From G016756615 sp050958605 (GTDB lineage: Bacteria; Pseudomonadota; Alphaproteobacteria; Rhizobiales; Rhizobiaceae), in the NCBI RefSeq assembly GCF_050958605.1, contig NZ_JBJHDO010000020.1, positions 1 through 64,000 of the forward strand: a stretch of DNA of 64,000 nucleotides, read 5' to 3'. Position numbers and translations under genes: made by a program. The notes under the pieces are model-generated. The model searched no databases and had not been told where the DNA came from. It was given only the letters and a program-made list of their open reading frames with translations. The number at the start of each line of letters is the position of its first letter. Within the stretch, counting starts at the first letter, position 1. Positions 42,366-51,113 of this stretch are shown piece by piece.

Positions 42366-44413
42366 GCATGGATCCGGTCGAAACATTCAGGATCGAGGCA
42401 GCCGAGCTGCTGGAGCAGGTGGAGCAGGGCCTTCTGGACCTGACGCACAGGCTGACGGACAAAGATCTCGTGGACGCGGTGTTCCGCGGCCTTCACACGC
42501 TGAAGGGCTCGGGCGCGATGTTCGGCTTCGACGATCTCGCCGCCTTCACCCATCACTGCGAAACCGCATTCGACCGCGTGCGCAAGGGAGAAGTCCCCGC
42601 CACGGTCGAACTCGTTTCGGCGGTGTTGTCGGCGCGCGACCATATGCGTTCCCTGGTGGAGGATGAGGTAACCCAGACCCATCGCGATGCGGGCGCGGGG
42701 CTTCTCGCCGATCTGCGCCGCGCGGTCGAAAGCGCGCAGGGAAAGTCGAGCGCGCCGGCTCCCGTGGATCCAGCCCCGGTTGCGGCGACGCAGGATGCGC
42801 CGGCGCCGGCCGCTCAAGCCGGATGGAAGCTGTGGTTCAGCTTGCCGGCCAACGCCATGACCAATGGCAGCAACCCGCTGGCGCTGCTGGCCGAGCTGGG
42901 CGAACTGGGCGAGATGCATGTCGAGGCGGATACGTCTTCGGTACCGCCGCTCGACGGGTTGAAACCGGCCGATCTCTACGTTGCTTGGACCGTGACCTTG
43001 CGCACCGACCAGCCTCGTTCCGCGATCGACGATGTCTTCATCTTCGTCATGGACGATATGCAGCTCCGGATCGAGTCGCTCTCCGCCGAAACGGAACCGC
43101 GAGCACCGGCCGAGGAGATCGTTGCGGAAGCGCCGTCGATCGCGGCATCTGCGGATGCGCCGGCCGCGCCGTCGAGCATCGCGCCGCGCGCCGCTGCGGA
43201 ACCGGTGGCTGGGTCTGGAGACGCCAAGCACGGCAAATCGTCCGAAAGCGTGCGAGTCCCGGCTGAACGGCTCGACGAACTCATGGACCGCGTCGGCGAA
43301 CTCGTCATTGCCCAGTCGCGGCTGAGCCAGCTTGCGTCGGCCAGCACGGATCTGCAGTTGCGTTCCGTATCGGAAGAGATCGAGCGTCTATCCGGCGAGT
43401 TGCGCGACACGATGATGGTGCTGCGCATGGTGCCGGTCGCGACCCTGTTCGGCCGCTTCCGCCGGCTGGTTCACGATCTTGCGCGTGAAACCGGCAAGGC
43501 GATCGAACTTGTCACGGAAGGCGAGAGCACCGAGGTCGACAAGACGGTGATCGAGCGTCTGGCGGACCCGCTGGTTCATCTCGTGAGAAACTCCATCGAC
43601 CATGGGCTCGAGCTGCCGGCTGATCGCGAAGCGGCGGGCAAACCGCGGACCGGCCAGATCCGGCTTTCAGCCCGCCAGGCCGGCGGCGAGGTGATCATCA
43701 ACATCACCGACGACGGACGCGGCATCGACCGCGAGCGGGTGCGGGCAAAGGCAGTGGCTTCCGGGCTGCTCGAAGCCGACCAGCAGGTCGGCGACCACGA
43801 GCTCCTGCAGTTCATCTTCCATCCGGGCTTCTCCACCGCGCAGAAGGTGACCAATCTTTCCGGTCGCGGCGTGGGCATGGACGTGGTCAAGCGTACGATC
43901 GAGTCCCTTCGGGGTACCATCGACCTGACGAGCACTCCGGGGAAAGGCTCGGAAATCTCGCTGCGCATCCCGCTGACCGTCGCCATCATCGACGGCCTGC
44001 TCGTACGCGTCGGCGACGGGCGCTACGTCATTCCGCTCGCGGCGGTAGAGGAATGCCTGGAGCTCTCGCTCGAAGACGACCTGCGCTCGCGTGGGCGCTC
44101 CTTCATCTCGCTGCGCGACAAGCTGGTGCCGTTCCTGCGACTGCGCGAGCTGTTCCGGACCGGCACGAAGCCCGATCCGCACCAGAAGATCGTCGTCATT
44201 TCCACCGGCTCCGAGCGTGTCGGCCTGGTGGTCGATCAGATCATCGGCGATCACCAGACGGTCATCAAGTCGATGTCCAAGCTGCATGCTGCGGTCAACA
44301 CCTTCTCCGGCGCGACCATCCTCGGCGACGGCACGGTCGCGCTCATTCTCGACGTCGGCCATCTGGTCGCCGCGGGTCAGCAGCAGGAGGCGCAGCTTCG
44401 GGCTGCCGGATGA
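42362..44413 (+). CDS. cheA: Chemotaxis histidine kinase CheA
   Basis: A 683-residue CheA. P1 carries the phosphorylated His in HTLKGSGAMFGFDD (H45). A P2-like region follows an Ala/Pro-rich linker (starts near KLWFSLPANAMTNGSNPLAL). Dimerisation (P3) starts at VRVPAERLDELMDRVGELVI. The P4 kinase domain has the N box HLVRNSIDHGLELPADR, G1 DDGRGID and G2 GRGVGMDVVKRT, and the P5 CheW-like domain ends the protein. It autophosphorylates under receptor control and passes phosphate to CheY and CheB. The ATG at 42362 overlaps the cheY stop codon. Confidence 0.96.
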   Translation: MSMDPVETFRIEAAELLEQVEQGLLDLTHRLTDKDLVDAVFRGLHTLKGSGAMFGFDDLAAFTHHCETAFDRVRKGEVPATVELVSAVLSARDHMRSLVEDEVTQTHRDAGAGLLADLRRAVESAQGKSSAPAPVDPAPVAATQDAPAPAAQAGWKLWFSLPANAMTNGSNPLALLAELGELGEMHVEADTSSVPPLDGLKPADLYVAWTVTLRTDQPRSAIDDVFIFVMDDMQLRIESLSAETEPRAPAEEIVAEAPSIAASADAPAAPSSIAPRAAAEPVAGSGDAKHGKSSESVRVPAERLDELMDRVGELVIAQSRLSQLASASTDLQLRSVSEEIERLSGELRDTMMVLRMVPVATLFGRFRRLVHDLARETGKAIELVTEGESTEVDKTVIERLADPLVHLVRNSIDHGLELPADREAAGKPRTGQIRLSARQAGGEVIINITDDGRGIDRERVRAKAVASGLLEADQQVGDHELLQFIFHPGFSTAQKVTNLSGRGVGMDVVKRTIESLRGTIDLTSTPGKGSEISLRIPLTVAIIDGLLVRVGDGRYVIPLAAVEECLELSLEDDLRSRGRSFISLRDKLVPFLRLRELFRTGTKPDPHQKIVVISTGSERVGLVVDQIIGDHQTVIKSMSKLHAAVNTFSGATILGDGTVALILDVGHLVAAGQQQEAQLRAAG

Positions 44414-44928
44414 GCGCGATGGTCGAGCAGGACAAGAGCAAGAATCCTGGAGGAGAAGACGAGATGGAAGTGCTGACCTTCAATCTCCATGGCGAAGTCT
44501 TCGCCCTCGAGGCCACCAAGGTTCAGGAAATTCTGGACGTGCTCCCCGAAACGCGCGTTCCCGGTGCGAAGCGGTTCGTGGACAGCGTCATCAACTTTCG
44601 CGGACGTGTCATACCGCTGGCCGATCTGCGGCTGGCCTTCGGCATGGAGGCGACGGAGACGACGATCGACAGCCGCATCGTCGTCATCGAAATCGATCTC
44701 AGGGGAGAGACGACCCTGATCGGTCTGCGTACCGACAAAGTCAACGAGGTAACCACGCTGGCCATGACGGCCAGCGAGCCGCCGCCCAGCGTTGGCATGC
44801 GCTGGCGGCCAGACTTCATACAAGGTCTGTTCAAGCGGGGAGGCGAATTCATCATCCTCCCGAACCTCCAGGCCATTTTCGCGGAAAACGATGCGCCGGC
44901 AGCTGGTGCGTCGCGCTCGATAAACTGA
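44410..44928 (+). CDS. cheW: CheW coupling protein (first copy)
   Basis: A 172-residue CheW with the SH3-like core (EVLTFNLHGEVFALEATKVQ, then FRGRVIPLADLRLAFG and TLIGLRTDKVNEV). It links receptors to CheA. The ATG at 44410 overlaps the cheA stop codon (ATGA). A strong ribosome-binding site GGAGGAGAAG at 44449-44458 sits 5 bp before the ATG at 44464, so a shorter 154-residue form may be the real or additional product. Two cheW genes flank the mcp gene here, which suggests distinct coupling partners or dosage. Confidence 0.92.
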   Translation: MSAMVEQDKSKNPGGEDEMEVLTFNLHGEVFALEATKVQEILDVLPETRVPGAKRFVDSVINFRGRVIPLADLRLAFGMEATETTIDSRIVVIEIDLRGETTLIGLRTDKVNEVTTLAMTASEPPPSVGMRWRPDFIQGLFKRGGEFIILPNLQAIFAENDAPAAGASRSIN

Positions 44929-44954
44929 GCGCTTCTTACAGGACCGAAGTACAA

Positions 44955-46775
44955 ATGCGTTTCACCATTAAACTCAAACTGGCATTGGGATTCGGGCTGC
45001 TGATCCTGATGCTGTCGGTTACGGCAGGCTATGGCATCTACAGCCTGTCGAGCCTCAACCAGGCGATCACCGACATGGTCGCCGGTCCTGCCGAGCGCCT
45101 GGAGCGCGCGCAGAATCTGGCCAACTACCAGTTGCGGATCGCTCGTGCGCAGCTGAACCTGGCGGACGCCGACACTCCGGAAGAAATTCAGACTCATATC
45201 AACTCAAGCGACCGCAACCGGACGCTCTTCCTCGAAACCGTCCAGTGGCTGCAGGACAACGCCGCTTCAGAGGAAGACGCTCGCCAATGGGCTGACGTTC
45301 GCGCGCAGTTCGACCGGCTGGCGCAGATAGACGACAGAATCCGCATTGTCGTGCGCAGCGGCAACACCGCGGAGGCCGTTCGACTGACAAATCAGGAAGG
45401 CCGGGCCATCATGGATGGCATCGAAAACACGATCAACGCGCGCGTCGAAGCCAACAACCAGGCAATGGTCGCTGCGGATCAGGCCACCGACGCGCAGTAT
45501 GCGAACACGCGCAATATCATCTTCGCCATCACCGGCATTGCGCTTGTCGCCGCCCTCGCCATTGCCCTTTGGATCGCGCTCGGCATCAGCCGTGGCCTCA
45601 ACAAGGTCATCGATCTCGCCAAGGCCGTCGCTATCGGCGATCTCGGTCAGAAGGTCGAGGTCACGACCAATGACGAGATCAAGGATCTGATCGACAACGT
45701 CAATGTCATGACCGCCAACCTGCGCGAGACGGCCCGCATCGCGGAGCTGATCTCGGAAGGCGACCTGACGGTGCGCCCGACGCCGCTTTCGGACAAGGAC
45801 ACGCTGGGCCTGTCGCTGCAGAGCATGGTGGAGCGTCTGCGTTCGGTCGTGGCGGACGCCGCCGCGGCAGCCGAGAACGTCTCTTCCGGAAGCCAGGAAC
45901 TGTCGTCCAGCTCCGAGCAGTTGTCGCAGGGCGCGACCGAGCAGGCCTCGGCAGCCGAGGAGGCTTCCTCGTCGATGGAGCAGATGGCCGCCAACATCAA
46001 GCAGAACGCCGACAACGCCGCCCAGACGGAGAAGATGGCCCGTCAGTCCTCGAGGGATGCCGAAGCCTCGGGCGAGGCCGTCTCGAAGGCGGTCCATGCC
46101 ATGCGTACGATCGCCGAGAAGATCGGCATCGTGCAGGAGATTGCGCGCCAGACCGATCTGCTCGCCCTCAACGCGGCCGTGGAAGCTGCCCGCGCCGGCG
46201 AGCACGGCAAGGGCTTCGCGGTCGTGGCCTCGGAAGTGCGCAAGCTCGCCGAGCGCAGCCAGACGGCTGCCGCCGAGATCAGCTCCGTCTCCGACGAGAC
46301 CGTGAAGGTCGCAGCCGAAGCCGGGGAGATGCTCACCCGCCTCGTTCCGGATATCCGCAAGACCGCCGAGCTTGTCGCCGAGATCAGCGCGGCCTGCCGC
46401 GAGCAGGATATCGGCGCCGCCCAGATCAACGAGGCGATCCAGCAGCTCGATCAGGTCACCCAGCAGAACGCCGGCGCATCGGAAGAAATGTCCGCGACGT
46501 CGGAGGAGCTGGCTGCCCAGGCGGAAGAGCTTCAGGCTTCGATCGCCTTCTTCCGGGTCGATGCCGCAGGTGCAAAGCGCGCGTCTGCTCCCGCCGCCGC
46601 GCCGAAGACGCAGGTAGCCCACATCGCGCCTTCGCCGAAGCCCGCTCTTCGGAAGCCCGCGACGCCGGCTAGCCGGTCGATCCATGCCCAGCAGGAACGC
46701 GCCAGGGGCTTCGCTCTCGACATGTCGATGGGCGGCCCTGACGAGCATGACGCCGATTTCCGGGAGTCTGCGTGA
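44955..46775 (+). CDS. mcp: Methyl-accepting chemotaxis protein
   Basis: A 606-residue transmembrane receptor. TM1 spans about residues 8-29, a four-helix periplasmic domain with about 160 residues follows, TM2 is the hydrophobic stretch after NTRN near residues 180-203, then HAMP (GISRGLNKVIDLAKAVAIGD). The signalling tip is the canonical EIARQTDLLALNAAVEAARA, followed by GEHGKGFAVVASEVRKLAER. The C-terminal tail is an Ala/Pro-rich linker and ends in ADFRESA, with no N/x-W-x-x-F CheR-tethering pentapeptide. It senses a periplasmic signal through the adjacent CheW/CheA. The start at 44955 follows AGGACC-type sequence at 44940-44945. Confidence 0.95.
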   Translation: MRFTIKLKLALGFGLLILMLSVTAGYGIYSLSSLNQAITDMVAGPAERLERAQNLANYQLRIARAQLNLADADTPEEIQTHINSSDRNRTLFLETVQWLQDNAASEEDARQWADVRAQFDRLAQIDDRIRIVVRSGNTAEAVRLTNQEGRAIMDGIENTINARVEANNQAMVAADQATDAQYANTRNIIFAITGIALVAALAIALWIALGISRGLNKVIDLAKAVAIGDLGQKVEVTTNDEIKDLIDNVNVMTANLRETARIAELISEGDLTVRPTPLSDKDTLGLSLQSMVERLRSVVADAAAAAENVSSGSQELSSSSEQLSQGATEQASAAEEASSSMEQMAANIKQNADNAAQTEKMARQSSRDAEASGEAVSKAVHAMRTIAEKIGIVQEIARQTDLLALNAAVEAARAGEHGKGFAVVASEVRKLAERSQTAAAEISSVSDETVKVAAEAGEMLTRLVPDIRKTAELVAEISAACREQDIGAAQINEAIQQLDQVTQQNAGASEEMSATSEELAAQAEELQASIAFFRVDAAGAKRASAPAAAPKTQVAHIAPSPKPALRKPATPASRSIHAQQERARGFALDMSMGGPDEHDADFRESA

Positions 46776-47257
46776 TGAACGCATCCGCCGAAGCCCAATA
46801 CGTCACCTTCAGCCTGGGTGAAGAGGTCTTCGCAGTGCCTGTCGAAGTGGTCCGGGAAATCCTCGACCACGAGGAGGCCTTTCGCATCCCCAATGGCCCG
46901 GATTACCTTCTGGGCCTGAGGGATGTGCGCGGGCAAGGGGTCCCGACGATCGATCTTCGCCTGAAGCTAGGGCTTTCGCGCACCGTACCCACCTCCCACA
47001 CGCGGGTTCTGGTTATGGACATCCCGATGGCCGACCGGCTTCTGACGCTGGGCATGGTCGCGGACCGGGTGCATGAAGTCACTGCATTCCGGCATGACCA
47101 TGTGGAGGCGGCACCCGATATCGGGAGCCGATGGCGTTCCGACTATATCGCCGGGGTGGTCCGTCGGGACCAGGGATTCGTCGTGATCATCGATCTGGCG
47201 AAACTGCTGTCACACCAGGACACCAACCTGCTCGCGGAAGCCCCGCGAGCAGCCTGA
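46775..47257 (+). CDS. cheW: CheW coupling protein (second copy)
   Basis: A 160-residue CheW paralogue (AQYVTFSLGEEVFAVPVEVV, LRDVRGQGVPTIDLRLKLGL, LTLGMVADRVHEVTAF). It differs considerably from the first copy. The ATG at 46775 overlaps the mcp stop codon by one base; GGGAG precedes it. It probably couples the MCP encoded just upstream to CheA. Confidence 0.93.
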   Translation: MNASAEAQYVTFSLGEEVFAVPVEVVREILDHEEAFRIPNGPDYLLGLRDVRGQGVPTIDLRLKLGLSRTVPTSHTRVLVMDIPMADRLLTLGMVADRVHEVTAFRHDHVEAAPDIGSRWRSDYIAGVVRRDQGFVVIIDLAKLLSHQDTNLLAEAPRAA

Positions 47258-47286
47258 TCCCACCTTTTTCGGGCGCAAGCAACATC

Positions 47287-48144
47287 ATGGCATCGGGCGC
47301 TGCACTGCAAACTCAATCCCACCACGATCGCCTGAGCCAGCGGAATTTCGACCGGCTCTCGCGATTCATCTACCAATACAGCGGCATCAAGATGCCGGCG
47401 ACGAAACTGACCATGCTGGAGGGGCGGTTGCGCCGTCGCCTGCGGGCGACGCGCATCATCACCTTCGACGGCTACTGCGACTACGTGTTCGACGATGGCG
47501 GGTTGGAAAGCGAGATGGTTCACCTCATCGACGCCGTCACCACCAACAAGACCGACTTCTTCCGCGAGCCCAAGCATTTCGAATACCTGCGCGAAAAGGC
47601 GCTACCTGACCTGGCACGGCGGGGGATCAGGCGGATAAGGGCGTGGAGCTCCGCCTGCTCGACAGGGGCGGAGCCCTACACAATGGCGATGGTGATGGAG
47701 GCCTTTCTCGACACGTCGGCCGACGCTACCTACTCCATCCTGGCAACCGATCTCAGCACCGACGTGCTCGAAAAGGCACGGCTTGGCATCTATCCGACCG
47801 AATTGGTCGAACCCGTTCCGGAAGACCTGCGCCGCCGCTTCGTTCTCAAGGCAGCGAATGCGGTGCGGCGGGAGGTGCGGATCACGCCCTACCTGCGGTC
47901 CAAGATCGGCTTCGCGCGCATGAATCTGATGGATCAGCGCTACAATGTCGGCGATCCCATGCACGTCATCTTCTGCCGCAACGTGCTGATCTATTTCGAC
48001 AAGGAAACGCAGGGAAAGGTGTTGCACCGGCTCTGCGAATGCCTGGAGCCCGGCGGATATCTTTTCATAGGCCATTCCGAAACCATAGCCGGCCTGAACC
48101 TGCCGGTACGCACCGTGGCGAACACGGTTCTGCAGCGCGTTTGA
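47287..48144 (+). CDS. cheR: Chemotaxis protein methyltransferase CheR
   Basis: A 285-residue SAM-dependent methyltransferase that methylates receptor glutamates. The N-terminal helical domain has LSRFIYQYSGIKMPATKLTM with LEGRLRRRLR, and TNKTDFFREPKHFEYL. The SAM site includes WSSACSTGAEPYTMAMVM and the later motif HVIFCRNVLIYFDKETQG. Adaptation is then set together with CheB encoded 6 bp downstream. The start at 47287 is 29 bp after the cheW stop codon; the ribosome-binding site is weak. Confidence 0.95.
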   Translation: MASGAALQTQSHHDRLSQRNFDRLSRFIYQYSGIKMPATKLTMLEGRLRRRLRATRIITFDGYCDYVFDDGGLESEMVHLIDAVTTNKTDFFREPKHFEYLREKALPDLARRGIRRIRAWSSACSTGAEPYTMAMVMEAFLDTSADATYSILATDLSTDVLEKARLGIYPTELVEPVPEDLRRRFVLKAANAVRREVRITPYLRSKIGFARMNLMDQRYNVGDPMHVIFCRNVLIYFDKETQGKVLHRLCECLEPGGYLFIGHSETIAGLNLPVRTVANTVLQRV

Positions 48145-48150
48145 GGGGCC

Positions 48151-49236
48151 ATGCGCAACAAGGTCCGAGTCCTCGTCATCGACGACTCCGCAAGCGTTCG
48201 TCAGACTCTGGTCGCGGTTCTCGAGGCCGACCCCGCCATTGAGGTGATGGGGGTGGCTTCCGACCCGTTCGTGGCGGCGCGGCGCATTCAGGAGGAAATC
48301 CCCGACGTCATCACGCTCGACGTCGAGATGCCGCGCATGGATGGCATCACCTTTCTGCGTAAGCTGATGTCGCAGCGTCCCATCCCCGTGGTGATGTGTT
48401 CGTCGCTGACCGAAAACGGGTCGGAAACGCTGATGCAGGCCTTCGAAGCAGGGGCTGTCGACGTCATCCTGAAACCCAAGATCGCCGCCGCCGATCATCT
48501 GAGCGAGATCGGCGAGCGCATCCGCCAGGTCGTCAAGGGCGCCGCGCAGGCTCGTCTCGGCTCTGTCCGGCGCGGCTACAGCGCTTCCGCGGGCGGACCG
48601 GAAAAGAAGCTGACGGCGGATGCCGTGCTGCCGCCGCCCAGCGGCCGTGCCATGGCCAAGACCACGGAGAAGGTGGTTTGCATCGGCGCTTCCACCGGCG
48701 GAACCGAGTCGCTCCGCGAAGTGCTGGAAGCGCTGCCGGCCAATGCGCCGGGCATCGTCATCGTCCAGCACATGCCCGAAAGATTTACCGCCGCCTTTGC
48801 CCGCAGACTCGACGCGTTGTGCCAGGTGGAGGTGAAGGAAGCCGAGCACGGTGATCCCGTGCTGCGCGGCCATGTCCTGATTGCCCCCGGCGACCACCAT
48901 CTGCTTCTGGAGCGGCAAGGGGCGCGCTACCACGTGTCGATCAGGCAGGGACCGCTCGTCTCCAGGCATCGCCCGTCCGTCGACGTCCTGTTCCGCTCGG
49001 CCGCGCGTTGTGCCGGGGCGAACGCCGTCGGCATCATCATGACGGGCATGGGCGACGACGGTGCACGCGGCCTGCTCGAAATGAAGGAAGCAGGCGCGCA
49101 CACCGTCGCGCAGGACGAGGCGACATCGGTCGTTTTCGGCATGCCGAAAGAGGCGATCGCCAGAGACGCCGCGCTCAAGGTCCTGCCGATCGAGCGCCTG
49201 CCGGGCGAAATCATGCAGTCCACGCAAAGCTGGTAG
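48151..49236 (+). CDS. cheB: CheB protein-glutamate methylesterase / deamidase
   Basis: A 361-residue CheB. The receiver has D57 in VITLDVEMPRMDG. The esterase catalytic triad is in CIGASTGGTESLREVL (Ser), VIVQHMPERFTAAFA (His) and GIIMTGMGDDGARG (Asp). It removes methyl groups from receptors when phosphorylated by CheA. It starts 6 bp after cheR. Confidence 0.96.
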   Translation: MRNKVRVLVIDDSASVRQTLVAVLEADPAIEVMGVASDPFVAARRIQEEIPDVITLDVEMPRMDGITFLRKLMSQRPIPVVMCSSLTENGSETLMQAFEAGAVDVILKPKIAAADHLSEIGERIRQVVKGAAQARLGSVRRGYSASAGGPEKKLTADAVLPPPSGRAMAKTTEKVVCIGASTGGTESLREVLEALPANAPGIVIVQHMPERFTAAFARRLDALCQVEVKEAEHGDPVLRGHVLIAPGDHHLLLERQGARYHVSIRQGPLVSRHRPSVDVLFRSAARCAGANAVGIIMTGMGDDGARGLLEMKEAGAHTVAQDEATSVVFGMPKEAIARDAALKVLPIERLPGEIMQSTQSW

Positions 49237-49330
49237 CTCGGGCACGGATCGACATGGCAGCGCAAGATTCGACACACGATTTGGCTGCCGTATCGAAGCG
49301 GCAGACATCACAACGAGTATTGGGGGCTCG

Positions 49331-50455
49331 ATGACCAAGCGATTGCACAACGGGATCACAAGCCGATATCCGGCTGGAGCCCACACCATCGAGGCCGGAC
49401 TGCGGGTCCTCGTCGTGGACGACAGCCGCTCAAGCGCTGTTGCCATCGCCCGGATGGTCGCGCAACTCCAATCCTGCGCCGTCGATACCTGCCTCGATCC
49501 GCTCGGCGCGCTCGTGATGTGTCAGACGCAGAGCTTCGACCTGATCCTGGTCGACTACATGATGCCGGGCATGAACGGCGTGGAGTTCATCGCCAATATC
49601 CGCGGGCTCGAGCGCTACGCGCTCGTGCCGATCGTCATGGTGACGTCCGAGCTCGACCAGAAGGTGCGGCACGAGGCCTTGGATGTCGGCGCGACCGATT
49701 TTCTCACCAAGCCGTTCGACAAGGTCGAACTGCTGGCGCGGGTCCGCAACCTTCTTGCCCTGCGCCGGGCACAGCTCGAACTGGCCGGCAGGGCGCAGGA
49801 CCTTGCCCGGCAGGTGGAGGCGGCGACGCGCCATCTCGCCGAGCGCGAGGAGGAGGTGATCTGGCGACTGGCTCGCGCGATCGAATATCGTGACGGTGTC
49901 ACGGGCGACCATATTTCGCGCGTAGCCGAAATATCCCGCCTGATCGCCGTCGGCCTGGGGTTCGACGAGGAGCGCGCGCGCATCATCTATCTCGCCGCGC
50001 CACTGCACGATATCGGCAAGATCGGCATCCCCGACGCCATTCTCCAGAAGCCCGGTCGGCTGACCGACGCCGAAATGGCCATCATGCGCGAACACGTCAA
50101 TTTCGGCTGCCATGTACTTGACGGGGGCTCTTCCGATCTGGTGCGCAAAGCGGCGCTGATAGCCGGGACGCATCACGAGAAATGGGACGGCACGGGGTAT
50201 CCATCTGGGCTCGCGGGCGAGGAGATTCCCCTGGAGGGCCGCATCGTCGCAGTCGCCGACGTATTCGACGCGCTTTGTTCGGAGCGGCCTTACAAGCGGG
50301 CTTGGCCGATCGACGAAGCCTATGGCGAGATCGTCGCGCAACGTGGCCGGCATTTCGATCCCGCTTGCGTGCAGGCCTTCATCCGGCAATGGCCGCAGAT
50401 CCGGGCCGTCATGACAGGTGACGTCCCGCAATCCGGACTTCTGATGAGCGCTTGA
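49331..50455 (+). CDS. Response regulator with HD-GYP domain (c-di-GMP phosphodiesterase, RpfG-like)
   Basis: A 374-residue protein with an N-terminal receiver (VDDSRSSA, phosphoacceptor D75 in LILVDYMMPG) joined by a helical linker (about residues 135-175) to an HD-GYP domain: LHDIGKIGIPDAIL with H226/D227, and HHEKWDGTGYPSGL at residues 281-294. HD-GYP proteins hydrolyse cyclic di-GMP. Its position 95 bp after cheB suggests that the same CheA controls it, tying receptor signalling to c-di-GMP level. It is not known whether CheA phosphorylates this receiver. Confidence 0.9.
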   Translation: MTKRLHNGITSRYPAGAHTIEAGLRVLVVDDSRSSAVAIARMVAQLQSCAVDTCLDPLGALVMCQTQSFDLILVDYMMPGMNGVEFIANIRGLERYALVPIVMVTSELDQKVRHEALDVGATDFLTKPFDKVELLARVRNLLALRRAQLELAGRAQDLARQVEAATRHLAEREEEVIWRLARAIEYRDGVTGDHISRVAEISRLIAVGLGFDEERARIIYLAAPLHDIGKIGIPDAILQKPGRLTDAEMAIMREHVNFGCHVLDGGSSDLVRKAALIAGTHHEKWDGTGYPSGLAGEEIPLEGRIVAVADVFDALCSERPYKRAWPIDEAYGEIVAQRGRHFDPACVQAFIRQWPQIRAVMTGDVPQSGLLMSA

Positions 50456-50475
50456 GCTTAGCGATCAGCGGTAGA

Positions 50476-50499
50476 TCGCGCGAATCCCAATTCGCGCGA
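50476..50499. terminator. Hairpin between convergent HD-GYP and actR genes
   Basis: TCGCGCGAAT (50476-50485), loop CCCA and ATTCGCGCGA (50490-50499) form a perfect 10-bp stem in the 59-bp gap between two convergent genes. There is no T-run, so it is a bidirectional terminator candidate rather than a classic intrinsic one. Confidence 0.6.
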
Positions 50500-50514
50500 C
50501 ATGCCTGGTTCAAT

Positions 50515-51081
50515 TTAGCGCGGCGCGCGTTTCGCCAGGATGCGCTGCAGAGTGCGGCGGTGCATGTTGAGCCGGCGCGCCGTCTCCGACACGTTGCGAT
50601 CGCACATTTCGTAGACACGCTGGATATGTTCCCACCGCACCCGGTCCGCAGACATCGGGTTTTCCGGCGGCGCGGCGCGCTCGCCGCTCATCCGCGTGAG
50701 GGCCGCGTAGATGTCGTCGGCGTCGGCGGGCTTCGACAGGTAGTCGATCGCGCCGAGCTTCACCGCGGTCACCGCCGTGGCGATGTTGCCATAGCCGGTC
50801 AGTATGACCGTGCGCGAATCCGAGCGCTTTTCCCGAATCGCCGCCACCACATCGAGGCCGTTTCCGTCGCCGAGCCGCATGTCGACGACGGCATAGGCCG
50901 GGGCATTGGCGCGCGCCTTGCCGACGGCTTCTTCGACGCTCTCCGCCGTATCGACATGGAATCCACGGATTTCCATCGCGCGGGCCAGTCGGGTCAGGAA
51001 CGGCTTGTCGTCGTCGACGATCAGCAGCGAAGTGTCGCCTTCGAGCGTGCCCGCCGTCGCGGCGTCGGTTTCCGTGGTCAT
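50515..51081 (-). CDS. actR: Redox response regulator ActR/RegA
   Basis: A 188-residue RegA-type regulator. The receiver holds VDDDKPFLTRLARAME and D67 in AVVDMRLGDGNG. The Fis-type HTH at the C-terminus is VYEMCDRNVSETARRLNMHR, then RTLQRILAKRAPR, nearly invariant in alphaproteobacteria. It controls respiration, carbon and nitrogen metabolism genes in response to redox state and acidity. The ATG at 51081 follows GGAAG; a GTG at 51114 that overlaps the actS stop codon would add 11 residues. Confidence 0.94.
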   Translation of the reverse strand: MTTETDAATAGTLEGDTSLLIVDDDKPFLTRLARAMEIRGFHVDTAESVEEAVGKARANAPAYAVVDMRLGDGNGLDVVAAIREKRSDSRTVILTGYGNIATAVTAVKLGAIDYLSKPADADDIYAALTRMSGERAAPPENPMSADRVRWEHIQRVYEMCDRNVSETARRLNMHRRTLQRILAKRAPR

Positions 51082-51113
51082 CGTGTCTTCCGTGATCTGC
51101 CTATATTCTGCCA

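Noticed and set aside
47602..49446. Minus-strand 614-codon frame opposite cheR and cheB
   Set aside because: Shadow of the two chemotaxis genes; no recognisable motif or ribosome-binding site.
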